The position numbers and the translations under genes were made by a program. The notes beneath the pieces are model-generated. The model searched no databases. It had not been told where the DNA came from and was given only the letters and a program-made list of their open reading frames with translations. From Elmis aenea (taxonomy: Eukaryota > Arthropoda > Insecta > Coleoptera > Elmidae), in assembly GCA_947652605.1 (NCBI GenBank), contig OX393576.1, forward strand, positions 11,744,575 to 11,808,574: a stretch of 64,000 bases of DNA, written 5' to 3'. This document shows, piece after piece, positions 47,317-57,708 of this stretch; position 1 is the first letter of the stretch; each line of letters starts with the position of its first letter.

Positions 47317-48339
47317 TTACTTTAGGCATTGAACATGATAGGTTCTACGACATTTTTGACATCCGATCCCTATATTTGTCAAGTAGATATTCTGGGTACA
47401 AATGAAACAAAGGCCTCTACGTATGACAATATTGTTTTTTGGTGGTGAATAATGCACGCTACTTGTCAAGGGAATATCTGAGTCCTCATCTGAATCACTA
47501 TCCTCAAATAGATTTCTTATGTGACGCTCTTTTTCTTTCTTCTCAGATTCAGATTCGCGTCTACATGAATCTCCTGGATTTACTTCGCGATTTATCTTGT
47601 TGAAAATTTTATTAGAACTTTTAACCCTTTCCATACTGCTGGTATATATATGTACCACCGAAAGTTTGTAAAATACTAGAACTGTAATTTATCATTGTGA
47701 ATGGTTCTGATATGTACCAGTCAGTTTTATAGGTCTACCTAGTGTCAAATTGTACAGTTTACGCTGTAAGTGCGCCCACTGAAGTATTTTACACAACACA
47801 ACAAGAGAATTTGGTTTTGTTAGACACTGGTGGTACTTATATATAACACACTATAACCACATATAACCCTAGTGGTACATATATGTACCACCTTCTCCAA
47901 GAGAATCTGTTTGAAAAAAAAATGTTTTTTCAATAAAGCTTCTTTTTATACTTTATTAAGCCAAAATATTACCGAAAATATTTGAAAACCTTATTCTTCA
48001 AATACCGTATTGAAAGGGTTAAGTGCAATCTTCAGAGATTGACTTTCAGGACTCTCTTTAGCATCAGTTCCAATTTTAACATTTTTATCTGCAAAAGTGT
48101 TTCTGTTCTTCTGGTTTTTCATGACTAGAGTTGAGTTTTTCTTCGTTGTAGTTGAGTTTTTTTTTCGCTGAAATTATGTTTTTCTTAGCGTCTTCTTTGA
48201 TCAATTTCTTTTGTCTGTTTCTTCTTTCTTTGGCCTTTTCTTTTACTTCCATTTCTTTTTTATATTGTTTAGAGGTGACGACATAAGAAGATCTTCTAGA
48301 CTGGTATGTTCCCTTTCTTTCGGGTGTTTTAGGGTGCAA
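47317..48339 (-). pseudogene. Pogo-like transposase C-terminal tail with half PHD finger
   Basis: Piece one (48339 down to about 48023): HPKTPERKGTYQSRRSSYVV, a Lys/Glu-rich coiled-coil-like stretch, and ESPESQSLKIAL across a stop. Piece two (47620 down to 47317): KSSNKIFNKINREV, an acidic DSDSDEDSD patch, and CFICTQNIYLTNIGIGCQKC, RRTYHVQCLK, stop: the N-terminal half of a PHD-type zinc finger. The pieces are separated by the MITE at 47625-48018 and join in the same frame at TTAA when it is removed. Confidence 0.78.
47625..48018. mobile_element. piggyBac-type MITE at TTAA
   Basis: Ends ccctttccatac and, inverted, ccctttcaatac; ttaa on both sides (47621-47624, 48019-48022). The inner motif ggtacatatatgtacc occurs near both ends. 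394 bp, no transposase. TTAA targeting and CCCTTT ends fit piggyBac. Confidence 0.85.
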
Positions 48340-48730
48340 GAGATATTCTGCTATATCCGTTTTTAGTTATGTTATACCAATGATTTCCTAGTATGTTGTT
48401 GTTAAATGGGTTTGGCCTTTGGTTTGCATCCAAGAAAGCCTTGACTGAACACTGAATGTCGATTTTTCTTCGTGGAAAGCCTTTCTTATGACTTTCCAGG
48501 ATATACTCAACAAGTGTATTTTTCTCTTCTTTCGTGAGATAAGTATGCCTTCCGATTTCGGGTTTTGTGAACTTTGGCCCCAACCTAAACTGGAGAGTTG
48601 ACCTTGGTATTCCGTATTTTTTTGAAACTGTTTTCTTAGGTATGCCAGACTTGACTTCATTCAGAGCACTTTGAAGAATCTGTTCAGAATATTTCTTCAC
48701 ATATTTTTTATCTTTCTTAATCTTGGGCAT
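48329..48730 (-). pseudogene. Pogo-like transposase N-terminus (HTH-psq and CENP-B-like)
   Basis: From MPKIKKDKKYVKKYSEQILQ, residues ~10-55 form a pipsqueak-type helix-turn-helix (ALNEVKSGIPKKTVSKKYGI, PRSTLQFRLG). From ~65 a CENP-B-like DNA-binding part follows (YLTKEEKNTLVEYILESHKK, GFPRRK). I take the second Met (48730) as start since the preceding residues are a poly-Phe stretch. After NILGNHWYN the sequence passes directly to the C-terminal region, so the DDE catalytic domain (~200 codons) has been deleted; the junction also carries a one-base frameshift. Confidence 0.82.
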
Positions 48731-49261
48731 TTGGAAAAAAAACACATCACTCTGGAGCCTATTTCTAACTTTGATAGATGTGCCAATGTTTGGCGAAATT
48801 CAAAAATTATCTTACCCAAATGTTGGCACCGGGTGCCAATATTTAGCGGGAGCCTATATTGCTATACCAAATGTTGGCACCGCTGTTTTTTTATTAAAAA
48901 GTTAACCAATCTTATGTTTTGTACAAGAATTATCAACAGAAAATCATAAAATACTATTACTAAAAACTTGCAAATAATACTACTACAAAACTAGCCAGTA
49001 ACCCAACTTGTTTCTATAGCCTACTACTATGAAAATTGATAAAAACTTACTTTTATGAAGAAGACGTCACACATTTAACCGCATAATTCAGCCATCTTTG
49101 AAACAACGGCATGCGTAATGGTTCGAGGATGCACTTCGATGTTGTCAGATTTCATAAAAAATATTCCTAACAGCTGAATTAACTTACTTTTTTATATATA
49201 GAGGAAAATATAAAGGAAGTGCCAATCATTGGTGAAGTGCCAACGTTTGGGTGTTTTACCC

Positions 49262-49676
49262 TATCTGAAATTACGGTTTTATAAAATAAAATGCTCAGGT
49301 CTAGCTTGTAATTTTTGTTCTCATTTAACAACGAGACAAGAAGTGTAACTGCTGTTCCATTTACGCGTTTTTCTCCTCGATTATTAGTAATTTCCCCAAT
49401 ACACGACACACAAAATATGTTAATTTTAGTAAATCGACAATGTAGCTTGATATTTCGAACTGATAATTTTATCGAATTACCTGATGTCCCTACAACCTAA
49501 AAATATACTCACCGATTGAATAATCTAAAACACAAATCAAATGCGTTACAATTTATATCAGCTTAAATTAGATGGATTTCAAGCACACCTGCGCTTAATT
49601 TCGTGGCATTAGTATAAAAAGAAAACAATTCCACAATGTGTATCGCACAAAAAGAATTATTTTTGATCATTGTGTG
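49262..49676. other. Gene-free stretch
   Basis: Nothing recognised. Confidence 0.4.
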
Positions 49677-49889
49677 CTATACCCAGTGACGTAGCCAGGA
49701 TTTTTATTTGGAGGGTGTCCGAACATTTTTTTAAGTGTATGTAGGTTTCGTGGAAAAACTTCATGATTTCAAATATACACATTTCTTGTTTTTTAAAGCT
49801 GTAAACATTCATAAAGAAAATCGAAAATACGTAATACAAAATATATTCCAACTTAAAAAAATAGCTCAACAATAGAATAAAATATTAAA

Positions 49890-50540
49890 TATTTTAAAGC
49901 AGTATTCGTCTGGATTTCCGCCCAGCAATGACGTCCAAGACTTTCTCAGGACTAACTTCAACCTCCCAGTGTGTTGAAATTAGGGCTAAATCGCTCAACC
50001 ATTCATTACCAGTTCTGTTTTTAAGAAGGGGTTTTTACTCTTTTCATTGTCGAAAAGAGGCGCTCTACAGAGGCTGTGGTGACTGGTAGTGTGGCCAAAA
50101 CAGTGAGAAGATTTTTGGAAGAAAGGGCCTCTGGCATATCTCCAGAATCTTCAATATTTCTGTGCCTTCCTTAATTTCGGATACAATTCTGATCCAAATG
50201 GAGTATTCTCCTTCAATTAACGCAGTGAAACACTTATCTTTAAAGTATTCAGACAAATCCTATAATTGAGCTTTTTCTGGAGAAGCATATCCAGGCAGAA
50301 GAATCTGAAAGCCATTCAAAACGTCTTCGTGTTGCACAAATCTTTCCTCCAAACTCTCAATTATTTGATCTAGACAAGGAATAAAAATTGTTACCCTGAA
50401 GTATTCTTCGGTTGACTTCTGTGTCAGGGTTTGCTCTTTGTGTCTGCCTTATTCGAGGAGTCTGCAAATCAGGGCTCAATATATTTCTGCTGAGTTCTGA
50501 AGCTGTTGTAAATATTCCATTGAATTTCATGCTGCACGTT
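49890..50540 (-). pseudogene. hAT transposase C-terminal part (ZMYM1-like type)
   Basis: Minus-strand pieces in order: TPRIRQTQRANPDTEVNRR, then (other frame) VTIFIPCLDQIIESLEERFV and GFQILLPGYASPEKAQL, a stop, YFKDKCFTALIEGEYSIWIR, and the dimerisation domain LATLPVTTASVERLFSTMKR (hATC). At least three shifts and one stop. The 5' portion beyond the LINE (51546-51935) is too decayed for me to read. Similar proteins are often annotated as zinc-finger MYM-type or 52-kDa repressor-like; that comparison is from memory. Confidence 0.8.
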
Positions 50541-50544
50541 TTCT

Positions 50545-51545
50545 CTTACTCTTTAAAAATAATAAATATGCCAACCTACCTTCAAAACATAATCAAATCG
50601 TTTCTCTCAAACAGAAACTTCCAAGTAAGAATAAATTCTACACTCTCAACCAAAACACCCATACAAGCAGGAGTCCCACAAGGTAGTGTTCTGGGGCCCA
50701 CTCTATTTAACATCTACGTCCACGACTTTTCACCAACCGATGCCACTATTGCAATGTTTGCAGACGACACAGCCATTATAACCAGAAGTCACAACCTTGC
50801 TGAAGCTATCTACGACTTACAAAACGCGACAAACGTCGTAGAAAATTGGTTAAACCACTGGAGAATCAAATTAAACACCAGCAAATGCGTATGCAAAATA
50901 TTTAGCCTAAAAAAAATAACTCCAACCCTCAACATCAAAGTCAGCGGTGTCGATATCGAATGGACCCATGGAGAAATCAAGTACCTTGGTATGTACCTGG
51001 ATACAAGGTTGACATGGAGTGCACACATCAACAAAAAGCTTAACCAGTGCTACACCAGACTTTCGCAGCTGTATCCACTAATAAATAGAAAATCGACTTT
51101 AAAAATTAAATGTACACTCCTACTATATAAGTCGCTGTTGCGGCCAACCAACGTTAAAAAACTACAGACATACCAAAACAAAGTGCTCCGACTAGCTATA
51201 AACGCGCCATGGTTTGTTCGAAATACACAGCTTCACGAAGAACTCGGAATACAACCAATTCAAGAATTTATTAAAAAATTAACAAAAACATTCTTTAAAA
51301 ATCTAGTGAACTGTGGAAGTGCTGCTCTGTACAACATCGGTAAAAAGAAAATACACAAGAGACTAAAACGCAGATTACCGCAGGACATACACCTAACTTC
51401 TAGTGATGAAGGCTAAACGCCATACGCCACAGGGAACTAAGCTTCCCTCACATTTCCCTTACTAACTACCAACTACGCACCCAGCTATGCATAACATGAA
51501 ATATGTTGAACTAGCTTATTAAACATTTAAAAAAATATATATATA
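50545..51545 (+). mobile_element. 5'-truncated Jockey-like LINE
   Basis: Begins with codons of ORF2 (MPTYLQNIIKSFLSNRNFQV) and ends in an (AT)n tail at 51534-51545. Inserted antisense into the hAT transposase. I could not define a target duplication with confidence. The endonuclease and RT motifs 1-3 are missing. Confidence 0.8.
50566..51416 (+). CDS. Jockey-type reverse transcriptase, C-terminal half (open frame)
   Basis: Contains GVPQGSVLGPTLFNIYVHDF (motif 4), IAMFADDTAIITRS (catalytic FADD), LNTSKC and IKYLGMYLDTRLTWSAHINK (motif 7 region), then LLLYKSLLRP joined to NVKKLQTYQNKVLRLA. About 15-20 residues usual at that joint (the TYACPVWG region) are missing, apparently an in-frame deletion. 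The frame runs on upstream to 50412, but those codons are antisense hAT sequence, so I place the start at the first LINE-like Met. The tail LTSSDEG ends at 51416. No nonsense codon over 283 codons makes this the best-preserved RT frame in the window, yet it cannot be functional without its 5' half. Confidence 0.8.
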
Positions 51546-51552
51546 TATCTTA
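51534..51552. repeat. (AT)n tract at the LINE 3' end
   Basis: aaaaaatatatatatatatc closes the Jockey-like insertion; likely its simple-repeat tail. Confidence 0.6.
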
Positions 51553-51955
51553 AGGATGACGACAAGTCATGCTTTGGAGATTGAAGGTACTGTGAAAGAG
51601 GAAGTGTGATATTAAATATCTTCGCACACACCAACAGAGAAATAAGGAATACGCTTTTCTCTATTGCAGCTAAAAATATGGAGGCTGTTCCAAACGTTGG
51701 CAAGATGATGTGGCAATTTCCTCAAGTCTGATGCAGATACATTTTAGTAATTCCACAACTTTCATGACGCTCTATAAATCTTGTTTTGCAAAGATCAAGC
51801 AGTTGAAGAATTGTCTTCGCAATGTCGCGGTTAAAGTCAGAGCTGTCAAAGCACCAAGCAAAAGTATTTCAAATACAAAAATAATTTTAAATGACAATCG
51901 ATTTCGGGAGGGGTCCGGACCCCTGGATCCCCTTAGGCTACGTCACTGCTATACC

Positions 51956-52683
51956 TATCACATCAAAAAGTGGCAATTTTTAATTTGTAAGATATTTCGC
52001 AAAAATGATGGAATAAGGTTGGTCGTTGTAACCGACAAACTTATATTTTATGCTCCTTTAAAGATTCAAAACTTGAGTGGACTTTATAAAATGTTATATT
52101 TAAAATTTTTAAATATCATTTTTCTGTGTTTTTTCCTTTTTATTAACTATGTATATTATTTGTAATGTACGTAAATTATTATTGTGACAAGTTCTACACC
52201 TTTTTTGGGATATTCAGAACAAATAAAGATTATTATTATTATTATTATTACGTCAACCACTTTTGAATTTTCATTCGTTGGGTTTCTTTTTATCTACAAA
52301 GCCTGTTACTCATGAGTTATTACACTTAAGAGCGAAATGCACATTACTTTTCGATTTATGTTATGGCGACCATATTTTTCAAGTCAATTATCTTAATATT
52401 TTCTAAGTTAAAAATTACCGATATTTAATGAGCAATATAGAAATCTAAACGAGCAGCTTCTTGATGTTTTTACTGGAGATCAAAGCTAGAGAAACACATT
52501 CGAAACGTTTAGATTTGAAGTGCCAAGTTATCGGAACATATATAAATGCTTAAATTACTCACACGATTTTAGTTTATTTTGATGCAGAGATTAATCATAA
52601 CTGCAGTCGAAATAATCAACAAAGTTAGGGAATTTCATTGGTTTCAAAATATTTAATAAAAACGCTGGTGGTTAGAAGCTATA
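51956..52683. other. Gene-free stretch with (ATT)n microsatellite
   Basis: An (att)7-8 run at 52228-52250 follows gaacaaataaag, which looks like the 3' tail of a retroposon, but no coding scrap precedes it that I can name. The rest shows nothing. Confidence 0.5.
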
Positions 52684-53502
52684 CAGGGTGGCCATAATCT
52701 GCATGTATTGTATTGGTAACTTTGTTATTATAAGAGTTACATAGTCGGTTAAATTAGCAAAGTTGGGCAGAATTTAAAGACAAATTTAATGCCATTTTGA
52801 CGCTTTCTCCTACATCTTCAACTTTTTTTAAATATTTTGAAAAAACTAAAAACAGGCGATTTTTTCAATGTTATATAATTCCATAGTCACCTATACCCTA
52901 TACCTATAGTAAAAACAAAATGTTAAATGATTTCTGTAGATAATTGTACGTAGAATTAGAAAAAAAATATCTAAAAAGTCATGGCACACTCGGTTTTTGA
53001 GATATAAGTCAAACTTGCTTTTTTTTTAAGTCAACCATAGTTGGCTATGGGTTCATTAATGAGCTTATTTTTTTCTGATTTCAGAAATGTATGGGTTGCC
53101 ATGTCTCTTTTTATTAGTTTTCTTAAAATTTTCAAAAAACCAAAATTATTACTAAATAGTATAAGGGTGCCTTGGATTTTAACAGATCATCTATTTTATT
53201 CTGTTTTATTTCTAACTAACTTTATCACAATTACGTAACACATTTGCATCCACAATTAGCAACAAAACAGAAAGAACTTTAAAAACTATAAAAAACAAAC
53301 AATAGATGATATGTTGTTGTCAAAATCCAAGGCACCTTACACTATTTAGTAATAATTTTGTTTTTTTTTTGCAAATTTTAAGAAAACTAATAAAAATAGA
53401 TATGACAACTCATACATTTTTGAAATCAGAAAAAAATAAGCGCTTTAATGAACCCATAGCCAACTATGATTGCCATTTAAAAAAAAGCAAGTTTGGCTTA
53501 TA

Positions 53503-54378
53503 CAGGGTGTCCCCGTTATCACCGCGAATATTTTAAGTGGTGATAGAGGTCCTTTTTCCAAGAAAAAAATTTAAGTAAAATTTGTTCCTAAATCAAATGC
53601 TAAGCTGATATCAACACTTACTTGATTTTTTTACACGCCTATTGCGGATGAGGCATTTAACGGACTACAACTTCGGTAAATATGTTGTTCAATAAAACTA
53701 AATGTATCATAGAAATGTTTATAATAGTGAAAAGGGTGAGAAAAAAAACGATAAAATGCAAAACAATGGAAATCCATTTGGACGCAATAAAATTAACATG
53801 TTACCACAAAATTACTTCAATAAGTGTTCAAAATGACCTCCATCATTTTCAATCACGTAATCGCACTCTTTAAAAGCATTTTTAAATACAAAACAATATT
53901 TGTAGGAAATTTTGTTTTTGCACTCTATTCCTTATTTTCAGCTTTTCCGGAAAATCGGTTTGATTTAAAAAAAAAATCACTTGACCAAAGTTATACCCCA
54001 TAAAATTTTCTATCCGGAATGGGCCGTCGGTTTTTTTGTACAACCGTTTAGTTTTAAAGATACAGCGGTTGCAAAGTCTAAGAAACAATTAAATTTTGTA
54101 AATTTTTTAAATTTTTTTGTATAAACTGCTTTATAACTCTCAAACCATTGCCTGTAGACAAAAAATAAATAAAACTAATTTTGTAGAGAATTTTATGTTC
54201 TATTAAAAAGCTTCAAGGTATTTTACGATAAAATTGATATTTTCGGCTACAGAATGCAGAAGTGTAAAAAAATTAAGTAAGTGTTGATATCAGCTTAGCA
54301 TTGAACTTGAAATTTTTTCTTAGAAAAAGGTCCTCTATCACCATTTAAAATATTCGCGGTGATAACGGGGACACCCTG
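53503..54378. mobile_element. Family G foldback element, copy 2
   Basis: Same ends as copy 1 (cagggtgtccccgttatcac and its inverse). Its loop is inverted relative to copy 1 and it is ~120 bp longer, because it keeps a segment (53620-53830) deleted in copy 1. TA precedes; TG (mutated TA) follows. Confidence 0.9.
53812..53877 (-). pseudogene. Mariner-like transposase last 21 codons in family G
   Basis: Minus strand: AFKECDYVIENDGGHFEHLL, K, stop at 53812-53814. GGHFEHLL before the stop is characteristic of this transposase type. Copy 1 has the same stretch with small deletions. Confidence 0.7.
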
Positions 54379-54686
54379 TGTCTCAAAAACCGAGTGTGCC
54401 ATGACTTTTTAGATATTTTTTTCTAATTCTACGTACAAATATCTACAGAAATCATTTAACAGTTTGGTTTTACTATAGATGGCTATATAACTATTTAACA
54501 TTGACAAAATCTTTTGCTTTTAGTTTTTTCAAAGTTTTAAAAAAATGTAAGGTGTAGGTGAAACGTCAAAATGGCATTAAATTTGTCTTGAAATTCTGCC
54601 CCCAACTTTGCTAATTTAACTGACTATGTAACTCTTATAATAACAAAGTTACCCATACAACACATGTAGATTATGGCCAACCTGTA

Positions 54687-56221
54687 TATGACAATTATTA
54701 TTCCACATAGAACAAATTTATAACTTCAGTTACACCAAAACATACTTTAAAACCTTTTAAAATACTCTACTTCGATTGATATTTAAATACAAATGTGTTG
54801 TAAGTCCACTGGCGGTCAACAAAAACATCATTTTCCTTAGACAATGCTTATAAAAATGTTTACATCATAAAACAAGTGTATTTAAATACAAACATAAATA
54901 TACCGGAACAACAAGAGGTAGATCTACACAACTTTCAAAACAAAAAACGCCACTTTTTATTTAAAAACGAATCAAGTAGATAATTGAATTATGAATTAAA
55001 TTAACTTTGTTACTCTCATAATTTTCCTTTGTACAATACGGATAAACAAACACATTTTACAGCTAACAATCAGATTGTAAATTAACTTTATGTACGTTAA
55101 TGAATATGTATATTTACAGAAATTTGTGAAATAAATAAGTTCAGCTTTGCAATGCGATGTAAATATTTTCCGACGCTTTTAAGTTAATCAAAGAAGTGCT
55201 TTGAATGTAAGTAACCGCAAAAATGTCTAAAAAGAGATCAAAGAAATTAATTTTAGTATTAAAAACGTTAAAAAATTGACCTTATGTAAGTTATAAGGGG
55301 CTTATTTGCATCGATTTTTTTTTAAACAGTATTCGGACAAATAGTTTGTACATCAAGATAAAAATATAACATTATTTTTATTCAGAAATGTAACGTAACA
55401 TCAAATTTCGTTGTAAATAATTGCATAGCACGGACGATTTAATAATTTCTAAGTAATTAATTACGTTTTACAGTAAAACTTTACAAGTTATAGGTGTCGT
55501 AGCAAACTTCGTATTGAATTTTCGTTTAATGATAAAACAAAAACGTGCAGATAACGATGCTAATTTACTTGTCACCACCCTATTTCCCTTTAATTTATAT
55601 CTACCTGTTTTCACAGAGTTTTCACATCAGTTAATTTTGCAATAATAATCTTCCCTGTCATAAAAATCGTCGCCAACAGAAGACAAAGACCTTATTCGGA
55701 AAAAAATTAGTTAAATTAAAAGTATGTTTGCAAATGCTACGCCACACTCTACTGAAATTATGTTGTGGAAACAATTTGTGATACTCGACCAATTTTATTT
55801 CTGAAGCATCGTAAAATTCAAAGCATATCTAAAATGCTTAAGTGCAACATATTTAATGAAAATTCGGCGTTGGTGTAATACAATGAAAGCGCTTTGAAGC
55901 TTTAATACGGTTACGTCTCGTCAAATATGCTGTCATGCACAAAAGGGTTTCAGAACGACTGAAATATGTGCAAATGAAAAATAAACTATCTTGTTTCATA
56001 ACAAAAATTTTCATCCGTGGTACTGAGCGACAAAAAGGAATTCTTATTGACTATAGGTAACAATGAAACCTTCTGTACATTAGACATTGTTTGTGAATCT
56101 TATTAATCTTCATTTTTAATAAAGAGTGGGTTTCAGGAATAAACGCATCAATTATTTCTTCTGTGTTTTTAAATGTTCCCAACAGGGTATAATATCTACC
56201 GATTTAAATGTTGTTTTTTTT
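54687..56221. other. Gene-free stretch
   Basis: Nothing recognised. Confidence 0.4.
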
Positions 56222-56440
56222 TATTTAGTCATGAGTCCTTTTACTGTTAGGTGTAGGACTGTTGAGTCGTGTTGTGCTGACTTTTTTTCCGTGTTTTTTT
56301 GTCTTGTGCTAGCTTTTTTATGTTTCTAACCGTTGCTGCTTTTTTAACTTCGTCTTGCCAGGTTTTTCTCGGTCTACCTCTTTTGTTTTTTTTTTCCTGT
56401 GAGCTTGCTTCATAGGCTTTTCTGGTTAACCTTTCTTCTA
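56222..56440 (-). pseudogene. LINE ORF2 C-terminal tail
   Basis: Minus strand reads RLTRKAYEASSQEKKNKRGR and PRKTWQDEVKKAATVRNIKK, the GRPRxxW motif common near the C-terminus of LINE ORF2, then a short tail and a stop. Only the tail is present. Confidence 0.65.
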
Positions 56441-56466
56441 ATATACATATATACTATAAATAGGTT

Positions 56467-57708
56467 CTATAGCGTCTGTCGGCGCTGTCCGATCCCCAGA
56501 CTGTTCCTCCATCCCTTCCTATCCATCCACTGGTCCACTTGCAGATTTCTTTTGCTCATAGCTCTCTGAATGCTCTCGTTCCACGACTTCCTGGGTCTGC
56601 CTCGTCTTCTCCTTTCAGGAGGGACCCAGTCAAACGTTACTTTTGGCAGTTGATGGTCTACCATCCTTCTTACATGTCCGTACCAAATTAGTTGTCGTCT
56701 TTCTGCCTCTTGTATTATAGTTTTCCTCAGTCCGATGAATTCTTTAATTGTTGTATTCGGTACTCTATCTAGTCATCTACCTTTCTTCTTTCATCCTATA
56801 AATACAACCAACCCAACTGTCTTTCTTGTATTTTTGTTTCAACTGATTTTATCTTGTTCTCTATATGTTTCATTTCTGATTCTATCTTTTTTTGGGTTTT
56901 CTTTGGATTTTACTTAGAAATCTCATTTCTGCTGCATTCACTCGGCTACTATTTTTATTTGTGAATGCTCACGTTTCACTTCCGTATAAAAATGCCAGAG
57001 TTACTACCTTTTTGATCAATTCCACTTTTGTTCGTTTTGGGACTTCTCTATTACCAAAAAATGTTTTTCTTAACCCTTTGCCTGTCCAAAATTTAACATA
57101 AAATTTGCACCGTACGTCCATTTAAATATTTCACATTTATCATGTTCTACGGCTCTATGGGATTATTTTATACGTATAATGTAGTGTCAGGATAAGTGTA
57201 AAGCATCTAGCAAGTGCAAAGATATGTGTTTTCCATATGATATACAGAGCGTACGAAGGACCATTTTTTGTGTGCATCACCGGTGATGCACAGGACAGGC
57301 AAAGGGTTAAACTGTTAAATATTCTTTCCACATTTCCTGTCCTTTCGCTTATTTCCTTGTCCATTCCTCAATTTTTCTCTATGATCACTCCTAAATATTT
57401 AAAGCTTTCTACCTGTTCCAACCTAAGCCCATTTAAAGTGATGCTATGCCCTTTGTTCTCTATTGTAGTTTTTTCTGGATTTATTTTCATATTGATTTTT
57501 TCCAATTCCTGGTTTACAGTTTCTGGATTATGTTGCAGATTCATTTCTGTTTCCGCGACTAAGACCATGTCGTCTGCGAACATTAGCTCAGTTATATTTA
57601 TTTTTTCCATTTTCCTGTGACCTAGGTGAAACGGTCTCATTTTTTGTTATGTTTTTTTTTTATTACCCCAGGTATAACTACTCAGAATAATAATGGGCTG
57701 AGCACGCA
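56467..57708 (-). pseudogene. LINE ORF2 C-terminal half (family RT-B), split by a piggyBac-type MITE
   Basis: Minus strand: CVLSPLLF (motif 4 scrap), LGHRKMEKINITELMFADDM (catalytic FADD), INMKINPEKTTIENKGH, VESFKYLGVIIEKN, RIFNSL / [MITE] / FGNREVPKRTKVELIKKVV, LAFLYGSETWAFTNKNSSRV, AAEMRFLSKI, then MVDHQLPKVTFDWVPPERRR, RGRPRKSWNESIQ and a stop at 56467. Broken by stops and slips. Cut at the 5' side by the hAT relic at 57709. Confidence 0.8.
57074..57306. mobile_element. piggyBac-type MITE at TTAA (second)
   Basis: Ends ccctttgcctgtcc and exact inverse ggacaggcaaaggg; ttaa on both sides (57070-57073, 57307-57310). 233 bp, with a perfect inner palindrome gcatcaccggtgatgc near the right end. 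No coding. Inserted in the LINE at 56467-57708. Confidence 0.88.

Larger units (their letters stand above)
46748..49261 (-). mobile_element. 2.5-kb pogo-type element
   Basis: Ends gggtaaaacccccaacc and, inverted, gggtaaaacacccaaac; TA on both sides. The motif ccaat-nn-ttggcac, in several forms, is repeated near both ends (about 46765, 46955, 46975, 47000, 48785, 48825, 48862, 49220 and 49240). The minus strand carries a transposase gene lacking its DDE catalytic domain, and a piggyBac-type MITE is inserted in its 3' part. Confidence 0.85.
49684..51948 (-). mobile_element. hAT element split by a Jockey-like LINE
   Basis: Ends cagtgacgtagcc at the left and its inverse ggctacgtcactg at the right. 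ctatacc flanks both sides (49677-49683 and 51949-51955); hAT duplications are normally 8 bp, so one base is unexplained. Near the right end lies a perfect palindrome, ggggtccggacccc. The transposase lies on the minus strand, with a LINE at about 50545-51545 inserted in it. Confidence 0.85.
52684..54684. mobile_element. Foldback element (family I), interrupted by family G copy 2
   Basis: Begins cagggtggccataatctgca and ends tgtagattatggccaacctg; TA on both sides. The arms are ~540 bp inverted copies. The right arm is broken at ...ggctta / tctcaaaaac by a family G element (53503-54378); the left arm keeps the uninterrupted sequence ctcggtttttgagatataag. Frames at 53041-53238 and 53306-53536 are arm shadows. 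A module shared with families A and B lies at 53010-53051 and 53455-53496. Confidence 0.88.

Noticed and set aside
48671..48949. Plus-strand frame of 92 codons with repeated VGTGCQYL/CWHR-type peptides
   Set aside because: It is antisense to the pogo N-terminus and then runs through the subterminal ccaat-ttggcac repeats.
51710..52165. 151-codon plus-strand frame
   Set aside because: It crosses the right boundary of the hAT element at 51948 and its target duplication, so it is a chance frame.
57237..57620. 127-codon plus-strand frame
   Set aside because: Antisense to the LINE at 56467-57708 and it runs through the TTAA MITE.
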